64,000 bases of DNA from JAKVJE01 sp047722305 (GTDB taxonomy: Bacteria; Actinomycetota; Actinomycetes; Actinomycetales; Microbacteriaceae), in contig JBDNYM010000005.1 of NCBI GenBank assembly GCA_047722305.1, positions 8,520 to 72,519 on the forward strand, written 5' to 3'. A model generated the notes under the pieces. The model made no database searches, was not told the origin of the DNA, and saw nothing but the letters and a program-made list of their open reading frames with translations. Made by a program: the position numbers and the translations under genes. Below, one piece after another: positions 24,772 to 33,969 of this stretch (positions are counted from its first letter, which is position 1; each line of letters starts with the position of its first letter).

Positions 24772-26166
24772 TCAGAACGCCGCGTGGACGTCGACGGCGT
24801 CGACCACCTTGATGTTCAGGAACTCGTCGAACCCGAGGTCGATCAGCTCGTGTCCGTAGCCGGAGTGCTTCACCCCGGCGAACGGGATGTCGGCCTTCAC
24901 CCAGGTGGGGTGGTTGATGTAGACCATGCCGGTGTCGAGGCGGGCGGCGACGCGGCGTCCGCGCTCCACGTCCTCGGTGAACACGGAGCCGCCCAGCCCG
25001 AAGGTCGAATCGTTGGCGAGGCGGATCGCGTCCTCCTCGTCCTTGGCCCGGTAGAGCTGGCCGACGGGGCCGAAGAACTCCTCGCGGGCCGGCTCGTTGT
25101 CCGGTGTGATGTTCGTGAGCAGCTGCGGCTGGAAGAACGCGCCCTGCTCGGGCAGCGGAGCGTCCAGCTGCAGGGTCTCGACCTCGGCCCCGGCGGCCAC
25201 CGCGCGGTCGACCTGGTCCTTCAGGGTCTTCAGCGAGGCGGCGTCGTGCATCGGGGCGTAGGTGGTCGCCTCGTCCATCGGGTCGCCCGGGTGCAGCTTG
25301 GCGACCTCTTTCCGGTACAGGTCGAGGAACTCGTCGTACACCGAGTCGACCACGATGAACCGCTTCGACGAGCAGCACACCTGCCCGGCGTTCCAGTTGC
25401 GGCCGATGGCGGCCTGGTGGGCGGTGGCGGGCAGGTCGGCGTCTTCCAGCACGATGAACGCGTCGGCGCCGCCGAGCTCCATGGTGGACTTCTTCAGGTA
25501 CTTGCCGGCCAGGCCGGCGATGACCGCGCCGGCCTCCTCGCTGCCGGTCAGCGCCACCCCGCGCACCCGCGGGTCGGAGATGATCTGCTCGGAGGCGTCG
25601 TGGCTGGCGAACAGGTTGGTGTAGACGCCCTTGGGCGCCCCGGCCTCGGACAGCAGGGCCTCGAACGCGAGGGCCGACTGCGGCACGTTGCTGGCGTGCT
25701 TGACCAGCAGCACGTTGCCGGCCGACAGCTGCGGCGCCGCCACGCGGGCCAGCTGGTAGTAGGGGAAGTTCCAGGGCTCCACGGCGAACAGCACGCCCTG
25801 GGGCTGCTTGAGCAGCACCGCCTCGCCCTCGCCCTCGGCGACGGGCAGCGGCCGCGGCTCGAGCAGCTCGGCGGCGTGGTCGACGTAGTACTGCAGGATG
25901 TCGGCCGAGAGGATGACCTCGCCCTCGGCTTCGGTGATGGTCTTGCCCATCTCGGTGGTGAGGATCTGCGCGTACTCGTGGGTACGGTCGCGGAGGGTCT
26001 GCGCCGCCTTGGCGAGCACCGCGGTGCGCTCCTCGACCGGGCGGGCGCTCCACTCCTGGAACGCCTCGTGGGCGGTGTCGATCGCGGTGGCGATCTCGTC
26101 CGGCGAGATCGTCGCGAATTCCTTCTCCACATTTCCGGTGTACGGATTGGTGGTCTTATAAGCCAT
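24772..26166 (-). CDS. NAD(P)-dependent aldehyde dehydrogenase (succinate-semialdehyde type)
   Basis: 464 residues from ATG 26166, with GGAG 6 nt upstream. Conserved points are PWNFPYYQLARVAAPQL, TMELGGADAFIVLEDAD (catalytic Glu), NAGQVCCSSKRFIV (catalytic Cys), PAREEFFGPVGQLY and INHPTWVKADIPFAGVKHSG. Length and motifs place it with the short SSADH (Sad/YneI) branch that oxidises succinate semialdehyde and similar aldehydes to acids. The exact substrate cannot be read from sequence. It is monocistronic and divergent from the NCS1 permease gene, so a role in pyrimidine or amine degradation is possible. Confidence 0.88.
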   Translation of the reverse strand: MAYKTTNPYTGNVEKEFATISPDEIATAIDTAHEAFQEWSARPVEERTAVLAKAAQTLRDRTHEYAQILTTEMGKTITEAEGEVILSADILQYYVDHAAELLEPRPLPVAEGEGEAVLLKQPQGVLFAVEPWNFPYYQLARVAAPQLSAGNVLLVKHASNVPQSALAFEALLSEAGAPKGVYTNLFASHDASEQIISDPRVRGVALTGSEEAGAVIAGLAGKYLKKSTMELGGADAFIVLEDADLPATAHQAAIGRNWNAGQVCCSSKRFIVVDSVYDEFLDLYRKEVAKLHPGDPMDEATTYAPMHDAASLKTLKDQVDRAVAAGAEVETLQLDAPLPEQGAFFQPQLLTNITPDNEPAREEFFGPVGQLYRAKDEEDAIRLANDSTFGLGGSVFTEDVERGRRVAARLDTGMVYINHPTWVKADIPFAGVKHSGYGHELIDLGFDEFLNIKVVDAVDVHAAF

Positions 26167-26386
26167 GCTGATCTCCTTCGACGCATGCGAGGGCCGTCTT
26201 CGCGGCCCATCGTGGTTTAACACCAAACGCGGGTCTTCGTTCCCGGCTGGGTCAGGCTTGCATGCTACCCACCCGGCCCGGCCATCCGCAGGATCTCTCG
26301 GCGGGCTCCAAGCCCGTCCACACCCCCGTAGAATCTTGCCGACGCCTGATCTGCAGGCGGACGGCGCGAATTCGGGAGACATCGAC

Positions 26387-27889
26387 ATGAGCGATCACGA
26401 TTCGGACGAGACGACAGTGCCCGCATCCTCGGGCCTGCATATTGAGCGCAATGGCCTGAATGAGGTCGCCCAGGAGCAGCACCACGGCACGCCCCGGCAG
26501 CTGTTCTGGCCCTGGTTCGCCGCCAACATCTCGGTGCTGGGAGTGAGCTACGGCGCCTTCGTCCTGAGCTTCGGCCTCTCGCTGTGGCAGGCGATCGTGG
26601 TGGGGCTGGTCGGCATCGCGGCGTCGTTCCTGCTGTGCGGGTGGGTGGCCCTGGGCGGCAAGCGCGGCCACGCCCCCACGATGACCCTCAGCCGGGCGGC
26701 GTTCGGGGTGCACGGCAACCGGCTGCCCTCGCTGATCTCGTGGCTGCTCACCGTCGGCTGGGAGACCGTGCTGGTCGCCCTCGCCGCCCTAGCCACCAGC
26801 ACGGTGCTCTCCCGCCTCGGCTGGGTGCACGGCGTCGCCGCCCAGGTGACCGCGCTGGTGGTGGTCATCGTCCTGGTCGTCCTGGGCGGGCTGCTCGGCT
26901 TCGACTTCATCATGCGGCTGCAGCAGTGGATCACGATCATCACCGGCGTGCTGACCGTCGTCTACATGCTGCTCGTCGCCGGGCACATCGACTTCGGGGC
27001 GCTGTCCGCCATTCCGAACGGCTCCCTGCCCGCCGCCGTCGGCGCGCTGGTGTTCATGATGACCGGGTTCGGCCTGGGATGGGTGAACGCGGCCGCCGAC
27101 TACTCGCGCTACCTGCCGCGCACCGCCTCGAACCGCGGCGTCGTGGGCTGGACGACGTTCGGCGCCGGCCTGGCGCCCGCCATCCTGTTCGTGTTCGGGC
27201 TGCTGCTGGCCGGGTCGTCGTCGAAGCTGTCGGAGGCGGCCGCCAACGACCCGATCGGAGCGCTAACCACCCTGCTGCCGGTGTGGTTCCTCATCCCGTT
27301 CGCGATCGTCGCGGTGCTGGGGCTGATCGGCGGCGCCGTGCTCGACATCTACTCGTCCGGGCTGTCGCTGCTGAGCGTCGGCGTGCCCGTGCCGCGGTTC
27401 GTGGCGGCGCTCATCGACGGGGTGATCATGACGCTCGGCGCCATCTACGTCGTGTTCGTCGCCCCCGACTTCCTGATGCCGTTCCAGGGATTCCTCATCA
27501 CCCTGGGGGTGCCCATCGCCGCCTGGTGCGGCATCTTCCTGGCCGATCTGGTGCTACGGCGCCGCGACTACGCCGGGGCGGACCTCCTCACCGCCCGGGG
27601 ACGCTACGGGGCCGTGAACTGGGCCGCGATCGCCGTGCTGGCGGCCGCCACGGCGATCGGCTGGGGACTGGTCACCAACACGTACGCGCACTGGCTCGAC
27701 TGGCAGGGCTACCTGCTGGGCCCACTCGGCCTGGGCGGGCGCAAAGGCGACTGGGCGGGCGCGAATCTCGGTGTGCTCGCCTCCCTGCTGATCGGGTTCG
27801 CCGGCCAGCTGATCTTCTGCCGGCGGCGGGTCCGAGCGCAGGAGGCCCTCCCGATCCCGGCGGCGCCGACGGCCGGGGACGGACGATGA
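26387..27889 (+). CDS. NCS1-family purine/cytosine permease
   Basis: 500 residues from ATG 26387 with GGGAGA 8 nt upstream. Twelve hydrophobic segments; typical NCS1 features are the N-terminal FWPWFAANISVLGVSYGAF, the PTMTLSRAAFGVHGNRLPS motif after helix 2, and WVNAAADYSRYLPR in helix 6-7. CodB-like members import cytosine, purines, allantoin or hydroxymethylpyrimidine with H+ or Na+. Its stop overlaps the start of an isochorismatase-type hydrolase by 4 nt, suggesting that the imported base or its product is then hydrolysed by that enzyme (for example a ureide or carbamoyl compound). Confidence 0.9.
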   Translation: MSDHDSDETTVPASSGLHIERNGLNEVAQEQHHGTPRQLFWPWFAANISVLGVSYGAFVLSFGLSLWQAIVVGLVGIAASFLLCGWVALGGKRGHAPTMTLSRAAFGVHGNRLPSLISWLLTVGWETVLVALAALATSTVLSRLGWVHGVAAQVTALVVVIVLVVLGGLLGFDFIMRLQQWITIITGVLTVVYMLLVAGHIDFGALSAIPNGSLPAAVGALVFMMTGFGLGWVNAAADYSRYLPRTASNRGVVGWTTFGAGLAPAILFVFGLLLAGSSSKLSEAAANDPIGALTTLLPVWFLIPFAIVAVLGLIGGAVLDIYSSGLSLLSVGVPVPRFVAALIDGVIMTLGAIYVVFVAPDFLMPFQGFLITLGVPIAAWCGIFLADLVLRRRDYAGADLLTARGRYGAVNWAAIAVLAAATAIGWGLVTNTYAHWLDWQGYLLGPLGLGGRKGDWAGANLGVLASLLIGFAGQLIFCRRRVRAQEALPIPAAPTAGDGR

Positions 27890-28455
27890 CCGCCGCGGCG
27901 CTCCCCGACCTCACGGGCGCCTGGCTGCTGGTCATCGACATGCAGCGCATCTTCGCCGAGCCGGACTCGCCGTGGGCGACCCCCGATTTCGCCGCCGCGC
28001 AGCAGGGCGTCGACCGGCTGCTGCCCGCGTTCGCCGGCCGCACCGCGTTCACGCGCTTCGTGGCCCCGGCGCAGCCCACCGGCGCCTGGGCCGACTACTA
28101 CCGCGACTGGCCGTTCGCACTCGACCCGGCCCATGCCGACCAGTACGCCCTGGTCGACGGGTATGCCCAGCACGGCGAACCGGTGATCGATCGCAGCGGC
28201 TTCGGCAAGTGGGATGCGGCCACCGCTGCCCGGCTCGGCCGCCCCGAGACGATCGTGCTGGCCGGGGTGTCGACCGACTGCTGCGTGCTGTCCACCGCCC
28301 TGGCGGCCGTGGACGACGGCATGCGCATCGTGGTCGCCGCCGACGCCTGCGCCGGCCTCAGCGCCGCCGACCATCAGCGGGCGCTGGATGCGATGGCCCT
28401 GTTCGCCCCGAACGTCACGATCGCCGATGCGGGGCGGGTGCTGGGAGCGGTGTGA
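27886..28455 (+). CDS. Isochorismatase-family cysteine hydrolase
   Basis: 189 residues; ATG overlaps the permease stop. The catalytic triad can be placed: Asp18 (LVIDMQRIF), Lys108 (RSGFGKWDA) and a Cys in GVSTDCCVLST (132/133). The fold ends with VVAADACAGLSAADHQRALD. Relatives are nicotinamidase, ureidoacrylate peracid hydrolase RutB, carbamoylsarcosine amidohydrolase and others. The translational coupling with an NCS1 permease favours a nitrogen-scavenging amidohydrolase acting on an imported nucleobase derivative; which one is open. Confidence 0.88.
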   Translation: MTAAALPDLTGAWLLVIDMQRIFAEPDSPWATPDFAAAQQGVDRLLPAFAGRTAFTRFVAPAQPTGAWADYYRDWPFALDPAHADQYALVDGYAQHGEPVIDRSGFGKWDAATAARLGRPETIVLAGVSTDCCVLSTALAAVDDGMRIVVAADACAGLSAADHQRALDAMALFAPNVTIADAGRVLGAV

Positions 28456-28490
28456 TCTTCACTGCATCCTTCGCCGGAGGACGAACAGGG

Positions 28491-28520
28491 TTGCGGGTTG
28501 ACAGGGTTGCACCCTAGGAT
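28491..28520 (+). promoter_or_regulatory. Promoter/operator of RES-Xre module
   Basis: TTGCGG (28491-28496) and TAGGAT (28515-28520) with an 18-bp spacer form a promoter whose -10 ends 6 nt before ATG 28527. In the spacer AGGGT-TGC-ACCCT (28503-28515) is a perfect palindrome, and CAGGGTTGC occurs twice (28486 and 28502). The antitoxin probably binds here to autorepress. Confidence 0.6.
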
Positions 28521-28526
28521 CTGAGC

Positions 28527-29066
28527 ATGAGCGCCATCCAGCAGCCGTCCCGGCCCCGCCGCGCCCAACCGCGCGCCGAGCGTGCTCAGCTGCGCCGCCT
28601 GCTGGAAGCGGTGTCCGAGCAGATCGATGCCCTCGACGACGCCTCGATTACCGGGCGCGATGTGGACGACCTCGCCCAGCGGATGGTCGCGGTCATCCCC
28701 CGCCGCAGCCCATGGAACGACGTACTCGGCCCCTTCCACTCCACGCGCGGCGTCGCCGACCTGCTCGGCGTCTCCCGTCAGGCGGTCGCCAAGCGGGTGC
28801 GCACCGGCTCCCTGGTCCGAGTGGTCACGGAGACCGGCGAGTCATTGTTCCCCGCCTTCCAGCTCCGCTCCGGGCGACCGCTGCCCGGGCTGCTCCCCGT
28901 GGTGCGGGCGCTCCGGGCGGGTACCGACGACGAATACGCGATCGCCCAGTGGCTCGCCGCGCCCGACCCGAGCACCAGACGCTCCCCCGCCGACCTGCTG
29001 GCCGCTGGCCGCACCGACGAGGTGCTGCGCACGGCGACCCGCACCGCCGCCGCCTGGGCGGCGTGA
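28527..29066 (+). CDS. Xre/ParS-type antitoxin of RES module
   Basis: 179 residues. An N-terminal helix-rich part is followed by GPFHSTRGVADLLGVSRQAVAK (a helix-turn-helix) and a C-terminal domain with LPGLLPVVRALRAG, WLAAPDPSTRRSPADLLAAG and a final helix, the DUF2384 (Xre/MbcA/ParS toxin-binding) shape. Such antitoxins bind and block RES toxins and repress the operon. The stop codon overlaps the toxin ATG by one base (TGATG), giving the usual antitoxin-first coupling. Transcription appears leaderless. Confidence 0.85.
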   Translation: MSAIQQPSRPRRAQPRAERAQLRRLLEAVSEQIDALDDASITGRDVDDLAQRMVAVIPRRSPWNDVLGPFHSTRGVADLLGVSRQAVAKRVRTGSLVRVVTETGESLFPAFQLRSGRPLPGLLPVVRALRAGTDDEYAIAQWLAAPDPSTRRSPADLLAAGRTDEVLRTATRTAAAWAA

Positions 29067-29671
29067 TGGCCGCGGCGCAACTGCCCCCGAACCCGGATCG
29101 CGACCTCTCCGGCTTTCCCAGTCGGCAGCTCACGCCCGACGACACCCTCTACCGGGCGGCGGCCCGGACCCGAAACCCCGGCTACTTCGCCGCCGACGAC
29201 TCTGGTCGGTTCAATCTGCGCCCGCCCCGCGGGACGCTGTACAGCGCCACTGACCTCGACACCGCCGTGCGGGAGAAAGTACGGGAGGCGGCCGTCGCCG
29301 CCGGCATCATTTCGCGCCGGCTCGCGAACAGCTTTCGCGTGGTGGCGTTCGCCGCCCCAGCGGTGCGCGCCGCCGACCTCGCGGCCCGGACGGCGGCGCG
29401 TTTCGGCGTGATCCGCGAGCTGGCCGCGATGGACGACTACGACATCCCGCGCCGCTGGGCCACTGCGTTCGATGAGTCTGGCTTCGGCGGCGTGCACTAC
29501 GGCTCCCGCTTCACCACCGGAGAGCCGAGCGCGTGGGGAATCTTCGGCGCCGCCGGCGAACATGACCTGACGGTGACCGCGCAGATCGAGGGCTCAGAGG
29601 CCTGCGAGCAGGTCGGCATCGCCGTCACGCCGCCGATCCCGTCCGCCGACAGCGTCGACCTCCTCGACTGA
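29066..29671 (+). CDS. RES-domain toxin
   Basis: 201 residues. The RES domain shows its three name residues in order: Arg of TLYRAAARTRNPGYF, Glu of TAVREKVREA and Ser of GGVHYGSRF (or a nearby Ser), plus the NLRPPRGTLYSATDL stretch. RES toxins degrade NAD+ and stop growth; the structure resembles ADP-ribosyltransferases. It is paired with the Xre antitoxin directly upstream. The coding frame is intact, so the module may be active. Confidence 0.87.
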   Translation: MAAAQLPPNPDRDLSGFPSRQLTPDDTLYRAAARTRNPGYFAADDSGRFNLRPPRGTLYSATDLDTAVREKVREAAVAAGIISRRLANSFRVVAFAAPAVRAADLAARTAARFGVIRELAAMDDYDIPRRWATAFDESGFGGVHYGSRFTTGEPSAWGIFGAAGEHDLTVTAQIEGSEACEQVGIAVTPPIPSADSVDLLD

Positions 29672-29696
29672 GCGCGCCGCCGGGCCACCGTCCTGG

Positions 29697-31094
29697 TCAG
29701 CTTCTCCGCCCGGACGGCAGCAGGAACCCTACCGCCGCCGAAGCCGCGGTGATCCCGGTCGCCCACCAGAACGCGGCCTGGAATCCGGCCGCCGGCGCCG
29801 CCGCCGAGGCCGCGGTGCTGAGCACGACCGCGATCAGCGCGGTGCCGAATGCGCCGCCCAGCTGCTGCACGATGCGGGTGATCGCGGACGCGTTCGGCAT
29901 CTGCTCCCGGGACAGGTCGACGTAGGCGGCGGTCATGACCGGGATGAAGACCACGCCGAGGCCGAGACCCCGGATCAGCAGCACGACGCCCAGCAGCCAC
30001 AGATTCGCGGTCGCCCCGGCGAGGGCGAACGGAACGGTCGCGGCGGCGATCACGAGGCATCCGCCCACGCAGACGACGCGGGATCCGAGTCCGTCGACGA
30101 GCCGCCCGACGAAGAACCGGGCGACGAGCGTCCCCACGCCCTGCGGGATCAGCAGCAGGGCCGCGTGCAGCGCGGAGTCTCCGCGCAGAGCCTGGAAGTA
30201 CAGCGGCAGCAGGAAGTTCCCGGCGAAGATGGTCGCCCCCAGCCCGGTCAGCGCGATCGACGACACGGCGACGGAGCGCACCCGCAGCAACCGCACATCC
30301 ACGAGCGCCCGCCCCCGCAGGTGCAGGGCCCACGCCACGAAGGCGATCAGCAGCACCGCCCCGGCGATCAGCGGCCCGAATACGTCGAATCGTCCGAAAC
30401 CGCCGGCGGCGTGGCTGTTCGAGAGGCCGTAGAGCAGCCCCGCGAGCGCCGGAGCGAGCAGGATGGCCCCGACCGCGTCCAGCCGCGCCGTCGATGCCGT
30501 CCGCGGCCGGTCGTCCGGCAGGAACGCCACCGCTAGGATCCAGCCGACGATGCCGATGGGGACGTTGATGAGGAACAGCCAGCGCCAGGACAGCCAGTTC
30601 AGGACGATCCCACCCAGCACCGGGCCGAGGATCGGCCCGAGGGCGGCGGGCAGGCTGACGTTCGCCATGGTGCGGGTGCGCGACTCCGCCGGGACGTTCT
30701 GCATCGCCAGGGTCATCATGAGCGGCATCATGATGCCGCCCCCGATCCCCTGCACGACGCGGAACGCGATCAGCGACGCCGGGTTCCAGGCGCACGCGCA
30801 CAGCGCCGACCCCAGTGTGAACAGCCCCAGGGCGAACAGCCACAGGCGCCGGCCGCCGAACCGGGCCTGGGCCCAGCTGACGAAGGGGATCGCGACCGCG
30901 AGGGCGAGCAGGTAGCCGGTGCTCACCCACTGGATCGTCGAGATCGGGGCGTGCAGGTCGACGACCAGGGTGCGCAGGCCGATGGCGACGATGGTCGTGT
31001 CGAGGATCGGCGTGATTCCGCCGGCGATCAGCGCCGTCAGCAGTTTCCACAGTGGCTGGGACGTCTGCCGCGTTCCCGGTGCTGAAACCATCAT
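29697..31094 (-). CDS. DHA2-type MFS multidrug transporter
   Basis: 465 residues from ATG 31094, 7 nt after GGAGG; ATGs at 31124 and 31100 are poorer. Fourteen hydrophobic segments are expected from the length. DHA2/EmrB features are DTTIVAIGLRTLVVDLHAPI, WVSTGYLLALAVAIPF, WAQARFGGRRLWLF (motif A) and GGGIMMPLMMTLAMQNVP. It is divergent from a TetR gene with a clear operator between them, the classic layout of an inducible drug exporter. Confidence 0.9.
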   Translation of the reverse strand: MMVSAPGTRQTSQPLWKLLTALIAGGITPILDTTIVAIGLRTLVVDLHAPISTIQWVSTGYLLALAVAIPFVSWAQARFGGRRLWLFALGLFTLGSALCACAWNPASLIAFRVVQGIGGGIMMPLMMTLAMQNVPAESRTRTMANVSLPAALGPILGPVLGGIVLNWLSWRWLFLINVPIGIVGWILAVAFLPDDRPRTASTARLDAVGAILLAPALAGLLYGLSNSHAAGGFGRFDVFGPLIAGAVLLIAFVAWALHLRGRALVDVRLLRVRSVAVSSIALTGLGATIFAGNFLLPLYFQALRGDSALHAALLLIPQGVGTLVARFFVGRLVDGLGSRVVCVGGCLVIAAATVPFALAGATANLWLLGVVLLIRGLGLGVVFIPVMTAAYVDLSREQMPNASAITRIVQQLGGAFGTALIAVVLSTAASAAAPAAGFQAAFWWATGITAASAAVGFLLPSGRRS

Positions 31095-31159
31095 CCTCAT
31101 GCCTCCATTTAGAGTTGGATTCATTTCTTATTGCCGCAGCGACTCTAGGTTTCGAAGAC

Positions 31160-31179
31160 AAGAAATGCAAGCATCTCTT
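31160..31179. promoter_or_regulatory. Probable TetR operator
   Basis: AAGAAATGC-AA-GCATCTCTT is an inverted repeat with 8 of 9 paired bases, between the divergent MFS and TetR genes. A related half-site CATTTCTTATTG lies at 31124-31135, next to the MFS start. The TetR-family protein encoded at 31201 should bind here. Confidence 0.65.
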
Positions 31180-31200
31180 ATTGCGTGGGCGCGTCGTATC

Positions 31201-31878
31201 ATGGGTCCCATGGAGAGCCCAGCCACCGCAGACAGCGAGGACGACGGGGGCAGCGGGCCCGCCGCCCCCCGCAACCCCGCCGCCGCCTCCCGGCACCGGC
31301 GGCGAGGAGCCGAACTCGAGGCCGCCATCCTCGACGCCGCCTGGGACGAACTCATCTCCGTCGGCATCGCGAAAGTGACCATGGAGTCGGTCGCCGCCCG
31401 GGCGCAGACCGGTGTCGCCGTGCTCTACCGGCGCTGGCGCAACAAAGACGAGCTCATCGTCGCCGCGATCCGGCACTACGGCCGGCAGCATCCCCTGGTC
31501 CCATCCGATACCGGCTCGCTGCGCGGAGACATGCTCGCGCTGCTGGAGAGCTTCAATCAGAGCCGAGGCAACCTCGTGCCGGTGTTCGCCGCCTCCATCC
31601 CCGGACTGCTGTACGGCGACCGGGCCATCACGCCGCGCGAGCTGCGCGCCGACATCCTGGGCCGCCATCGGCACCGGGCCGACGAGGTACTCTACCAGCG
31701 CGCCGCCGCGCGCGGCGAGATCGACCCCGAGCGCATCCCCGCGAGCGTGCGGGCGCTGCCGTTCGACCTCATCCGCCACGACCTGCTGTTCACGCTGCAG
31801 CCGGTGTCGCACGCGCGCCTCCACGCCATCGTCGACGAGATCTTCTGGCCGCTCGTCGCCGCATACAACGCCGACTGA
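31201..31878 (+). CDS. TetR-family transcriptional regulator
   Basis: 225 residues from ATG 31201 (or ATG 31210). After a 30-residue disordered head comes the TetR DNA-binding domain: AAILDAAWDELISVGIAKVT, MESVAARAQTGVAVLYRRW and NKDELIVAAIRHY. The C-terminal part is a helical ligand-binding domain of the TetR_C-type with MLALLESFNQSRGNL and IDPERIPASVRALPFDLIRH. It very probably represses the divergent DHA2 transporter and itself until a toxic ligand binds. Confidence 0.9.
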   Translation: MGPMESPATADSEDDGGSGPAAPRNPAAASRHRRRGAELEAAILDAAWDELISVGIAKVTMESVAARAQTGVAVLYRRWRNKDELIVAAIRHYGRQHPLVPSDTGSLRGDMLALLESFNQSRGNLVPVFAASIPGLLYGDRAITPRELRADILGRHRHRADEVLYQRAAARGEIDPERIPASVRALPFDLIRHDLLFTLQPVSHARLHAIVDEIFWPLVAAYNAD

Positions 31879-31930
31879 CCGGCGGCGCCGGGGCAGCGCG
31901 GCGCCGGGGTCGTCAGGGTCGCCGGGGTCG

Positions 31931-32866
31931 TCACCTCTCCGGCACGAACACGATCCGCTCCCCGCCGGCGACGCGGCGCGACCAGGCGTCCTTGACCCCG
32001 GCGAGGGGCACCGGGACGGGCTGCAGGTCGTAGTCGCCCTCCGCCACCGCCGCGACGATGGCCGGGATCTCCGCGGCGATCTCCTCGCCTGGCACCGAGC
32101 CGATGCCGCTGCCGACGATCTGCAGCCGGGCGGCCCGCAGCGCTGCGGAAGGGATGGGGCTGTCCGCCCCGGCGACCGATCCGATCGAGACCCAGGTCAG
32201 CGGCCGGTCGCGGTCCCGCCGATGCCGGATGATGTCGGACATCCCCGCCGCGGCCGGCTCGCCCCAGACGTAGTCGAGCACCACGTCGACGTCGGCCGCC
32301 GCCGCCAGCTGGTCGAGCCGCAGCACGCGGTCCGCGCCCGCCGCCGCCAGCGCTGCCAGTCGCGTCTCGTCGCGGCCGGCGCCGATCACCTCGCCGGCCC
32401 CGAAGCGCTTCGCCGTGCGCAGCGCGGTGCGCCCGGCGGCCCCGGTCGCCCCGAGCACGAGGACGCTGCTGCCGGGCCGGAACTCGATCCGGCGCCGCAG
32501 CGCCACCCAGGCGGACAGCACCGGGTTGATGGCCGCCGCCGCCAGCAGCGGGTCCGTCCCGGCGGGCAGCGGAACGCTGCGCCGCTCGTCCACGGCGACC
32601 CGATCGGCGAAGCTGCCGGACGCCGCGCCCCGCAGCAGGGCGTACCGCAGGCGGCCGCCCTGGTCGCGCACCACCGCATCGACGCCGGGGACCAGGGGCA
32701 GGACGCCGGTGCTGGTGTAGTGCGAGCCGTCGGCCTGCGAGCGCACCCGCGGATGCAGGGCGGCGGCGACCACGTCCATGACCTGCTGCCCGGGGCCGGC
32801 GGTGGGCTCGGTGCACTCCCGGTACTGGGGCGGCCGGTCGAATTCGGTGACGATCGCAGCATGCAT
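31931..32866 (-). CDS. Zinc-independent quinone oxidoreductase (MDR family)
   Basis: 311 residues. The medium-chain dehydrogenase fold is seen with a catalytic domain (VVAAALHPRVRSQADGSHY) and a Rossmann motif VLVLGATGAAGRTALRTA. There are no Cys/His zinc ligands, so it belongs to the NADPH:quinone reductase branch, which reduces quinones or reactive enones. It is divergent from a MarR regulator, and such pairs often respond to quinone or electrophile stress. The stop is close to the end of the convergent TetR gene. Confidence 0.82.
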   Translation of the reverse strand: MHAAIVTEFDRPPQYRECTEPTAGPGQQVMDVVAAALHPRVRSQADGSHYTSTGVLPLVPGVDAVVRDQGGRLRYALLRGAASGSFADRVAVDERRSVPLPAGTDPLLAAAAINPVLSAWVALRRRIEFRPGSSVLVLGATGAAGRTALRTAKRFGAGEVIGAGRDETRLAALAAAGADRVLRLDQLAAAADVDVVLDYVWGEPAAAGMSDIIRHRRDRDRPLTWVSIGSVAGADSPIPSAALRAARLQIVGSGIGSVPGEEIAAEIPAIVAAVAEGDYDLQPVPVPLAGVKDAWSRRVAGGERIVFVPER

Positions 32867-32880
32867 GGCAGCCTCCGTGG

Positions 32881-32915
32881 TTCGTGTTACGAATCATTCT
32901 GGTGCATCCAGTATG
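32881..32915. promoter_or_regulatory. Probable MarR operators
   Basis: TTCGT-GTT-ACGAA (32881-32893) is a perfect palindrome 14 nt from the reductase start, and CATTCTGG-TGCAT-CCAGTATG (32895-32915) is an almost perfect one. Both lie between the reductase and the MarR gene and are the likely binding sites of the MarR protein. Confidence 0.55.
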
Positions 32916-32987
32916 CTTTGGAATACGAACTGCTTCAAGACCCGTTTCCGGCCCCGGGCCAGCAGCGGAACCGACGAGGAGGACCGC

Positions 32988-33452
32988 ATGCGCACCGAGA
33001 CCCCCGCCCCGGACGAACGCACCGAACTCGTCGACGCCCTCGCCCGCACCGCGTTCGAGGTCACGGCCGTGCTGTCGGCGGTGGGCGCCGCCCACGGCCT
33101 CTCCCTCACGCAGATGCGCACCCTCGGCATCCTGCGCGACCGCACCCTGCGCGCCTCCGAGCTCGCGCGCTATCTCGGGCTGGAGCGCTCGACGCTCTCC
33201 GGGCTCATCGACCGCGCCTCCGCGCGCGGTCTGCTCCGCCGCCGACCTGACCCGGACGACCGTCGCGCCGTGCGGCTCGAGCTCTCCGATCAAGGTCGGG
33301 AGCTGGCAGAGCAGGGCCGCCGCGAAGTCGCTGCCCGGCTCGATGCGGCCACGCCCCGGCTCGGCGATGCCCAGCGCCGCCGCCTTGCCGTCCTCCTGGA
33401 GACATTTCTCGGACCGGTTCCCGCGACCGAAAAGATTCCCGAACGGGAATAG
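32988..33452 (+). CDS. MarR-family transcriptional regulator
   Basis: 154 residues from ATG 32988, preceded by GAGGAGGA. MarR fold: SLTQMRTLGILRDRTLRASE, LARYLGLERSTLSGLIDRAS and the wing RRPDPDDRRAVRLELSDQGR. No cysteine is obvious, so redox sensing is not indicated; a small aromatic ligand is more likely. Its divergent partner is a quinone reductase and the DoxX-like gene follows in the same direction 76 nt later. Confidence 0.9.
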   Translation: MRTETPAPDERTELVDALARTAFEVTAVLSAVGAAHGLSLTQMRTLGILRDRTLRASELARYLGLERSTLSGLIDRASARGLLRRRPDPDDRRAVRLELSDQGRELAEQGRREVAARLDAATPRLGDAQRRRLAVLLETFLGPVPATEKIPERE

Positions 33453-33528
33453 TTCGGCCCCGGCTCGGCGTTTATCCAGACGGGTCCGCCACGGGCGGGC
33501 ACACCGCTATCCCAGAAAGAGGGCACTT

Positions 33529-33960
33529 GTGAGCAATCGGCTATCGTCCGCCATCCTCCGCACCGTCACCGGGGCGTTCATTCTGAACTCGGGCCTCGGC
33601 AAGACGAAGCTCGACCCGGACACCGCGGCCGGGCTGCAGCAGCTCGCGGCCACCGGCGTGCCCGCCGTCAAACAGCTCGAGCCCGTCACCTTCGGCAAGC
33701 TGCTCTCCGGCACCGAGATCGCCCTCGGCGCCGGCCTGCTCGCCCCCTTCGTGAACCGTCGCCTCATCGGCCTCGGGCTCGCCGGGTTCGCCTCCGCCAT
33801 GCTGACCCTCTACTTCCGCAATCCCGACAACACCCAGGCCGACGGCATCCGCCCGACCCAGCAGGGCATCCCGCTGGCCAAGGACGCCTGGCTGGCCGCC
33901 ATCGGCCTGGCCCTGCTGTTCAGCAGCCGCAGCGCGAAGAGGCAGCAGCCGCAGCACTGA
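33529..33960 (+). CDS. DoxX-like small membrane protein
   Basis: 143 residues from GTG 33529 with GAGGG 6 nt upstream. Four hydrophobic segments; FILNSGLGKTKLDPDTAAG and PFVNRRLIGLGLAGFASAML resemble actinobacterial DoxX-family proteins, some of which work with oxidoreductases in membrane redox stress. No catalytic motif. It may be co-transcribed with the MarR gene. Confidence 0.6.
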   Translation: MSNRLSSAILRTVTGAFILNSGLGKTKLDPDTAAGLQQLAATGVPAVKQLEPVTFGKLLSGTEIALGAGLLAPFVNRRLIGLGLAGFASAMLTLYFRNPDNTQADGIRPTQQGIPLAKDAWLAAIGLALLFSSRSAKRQQPQH

Positions 33961-33969
33961 CACGGGGAC

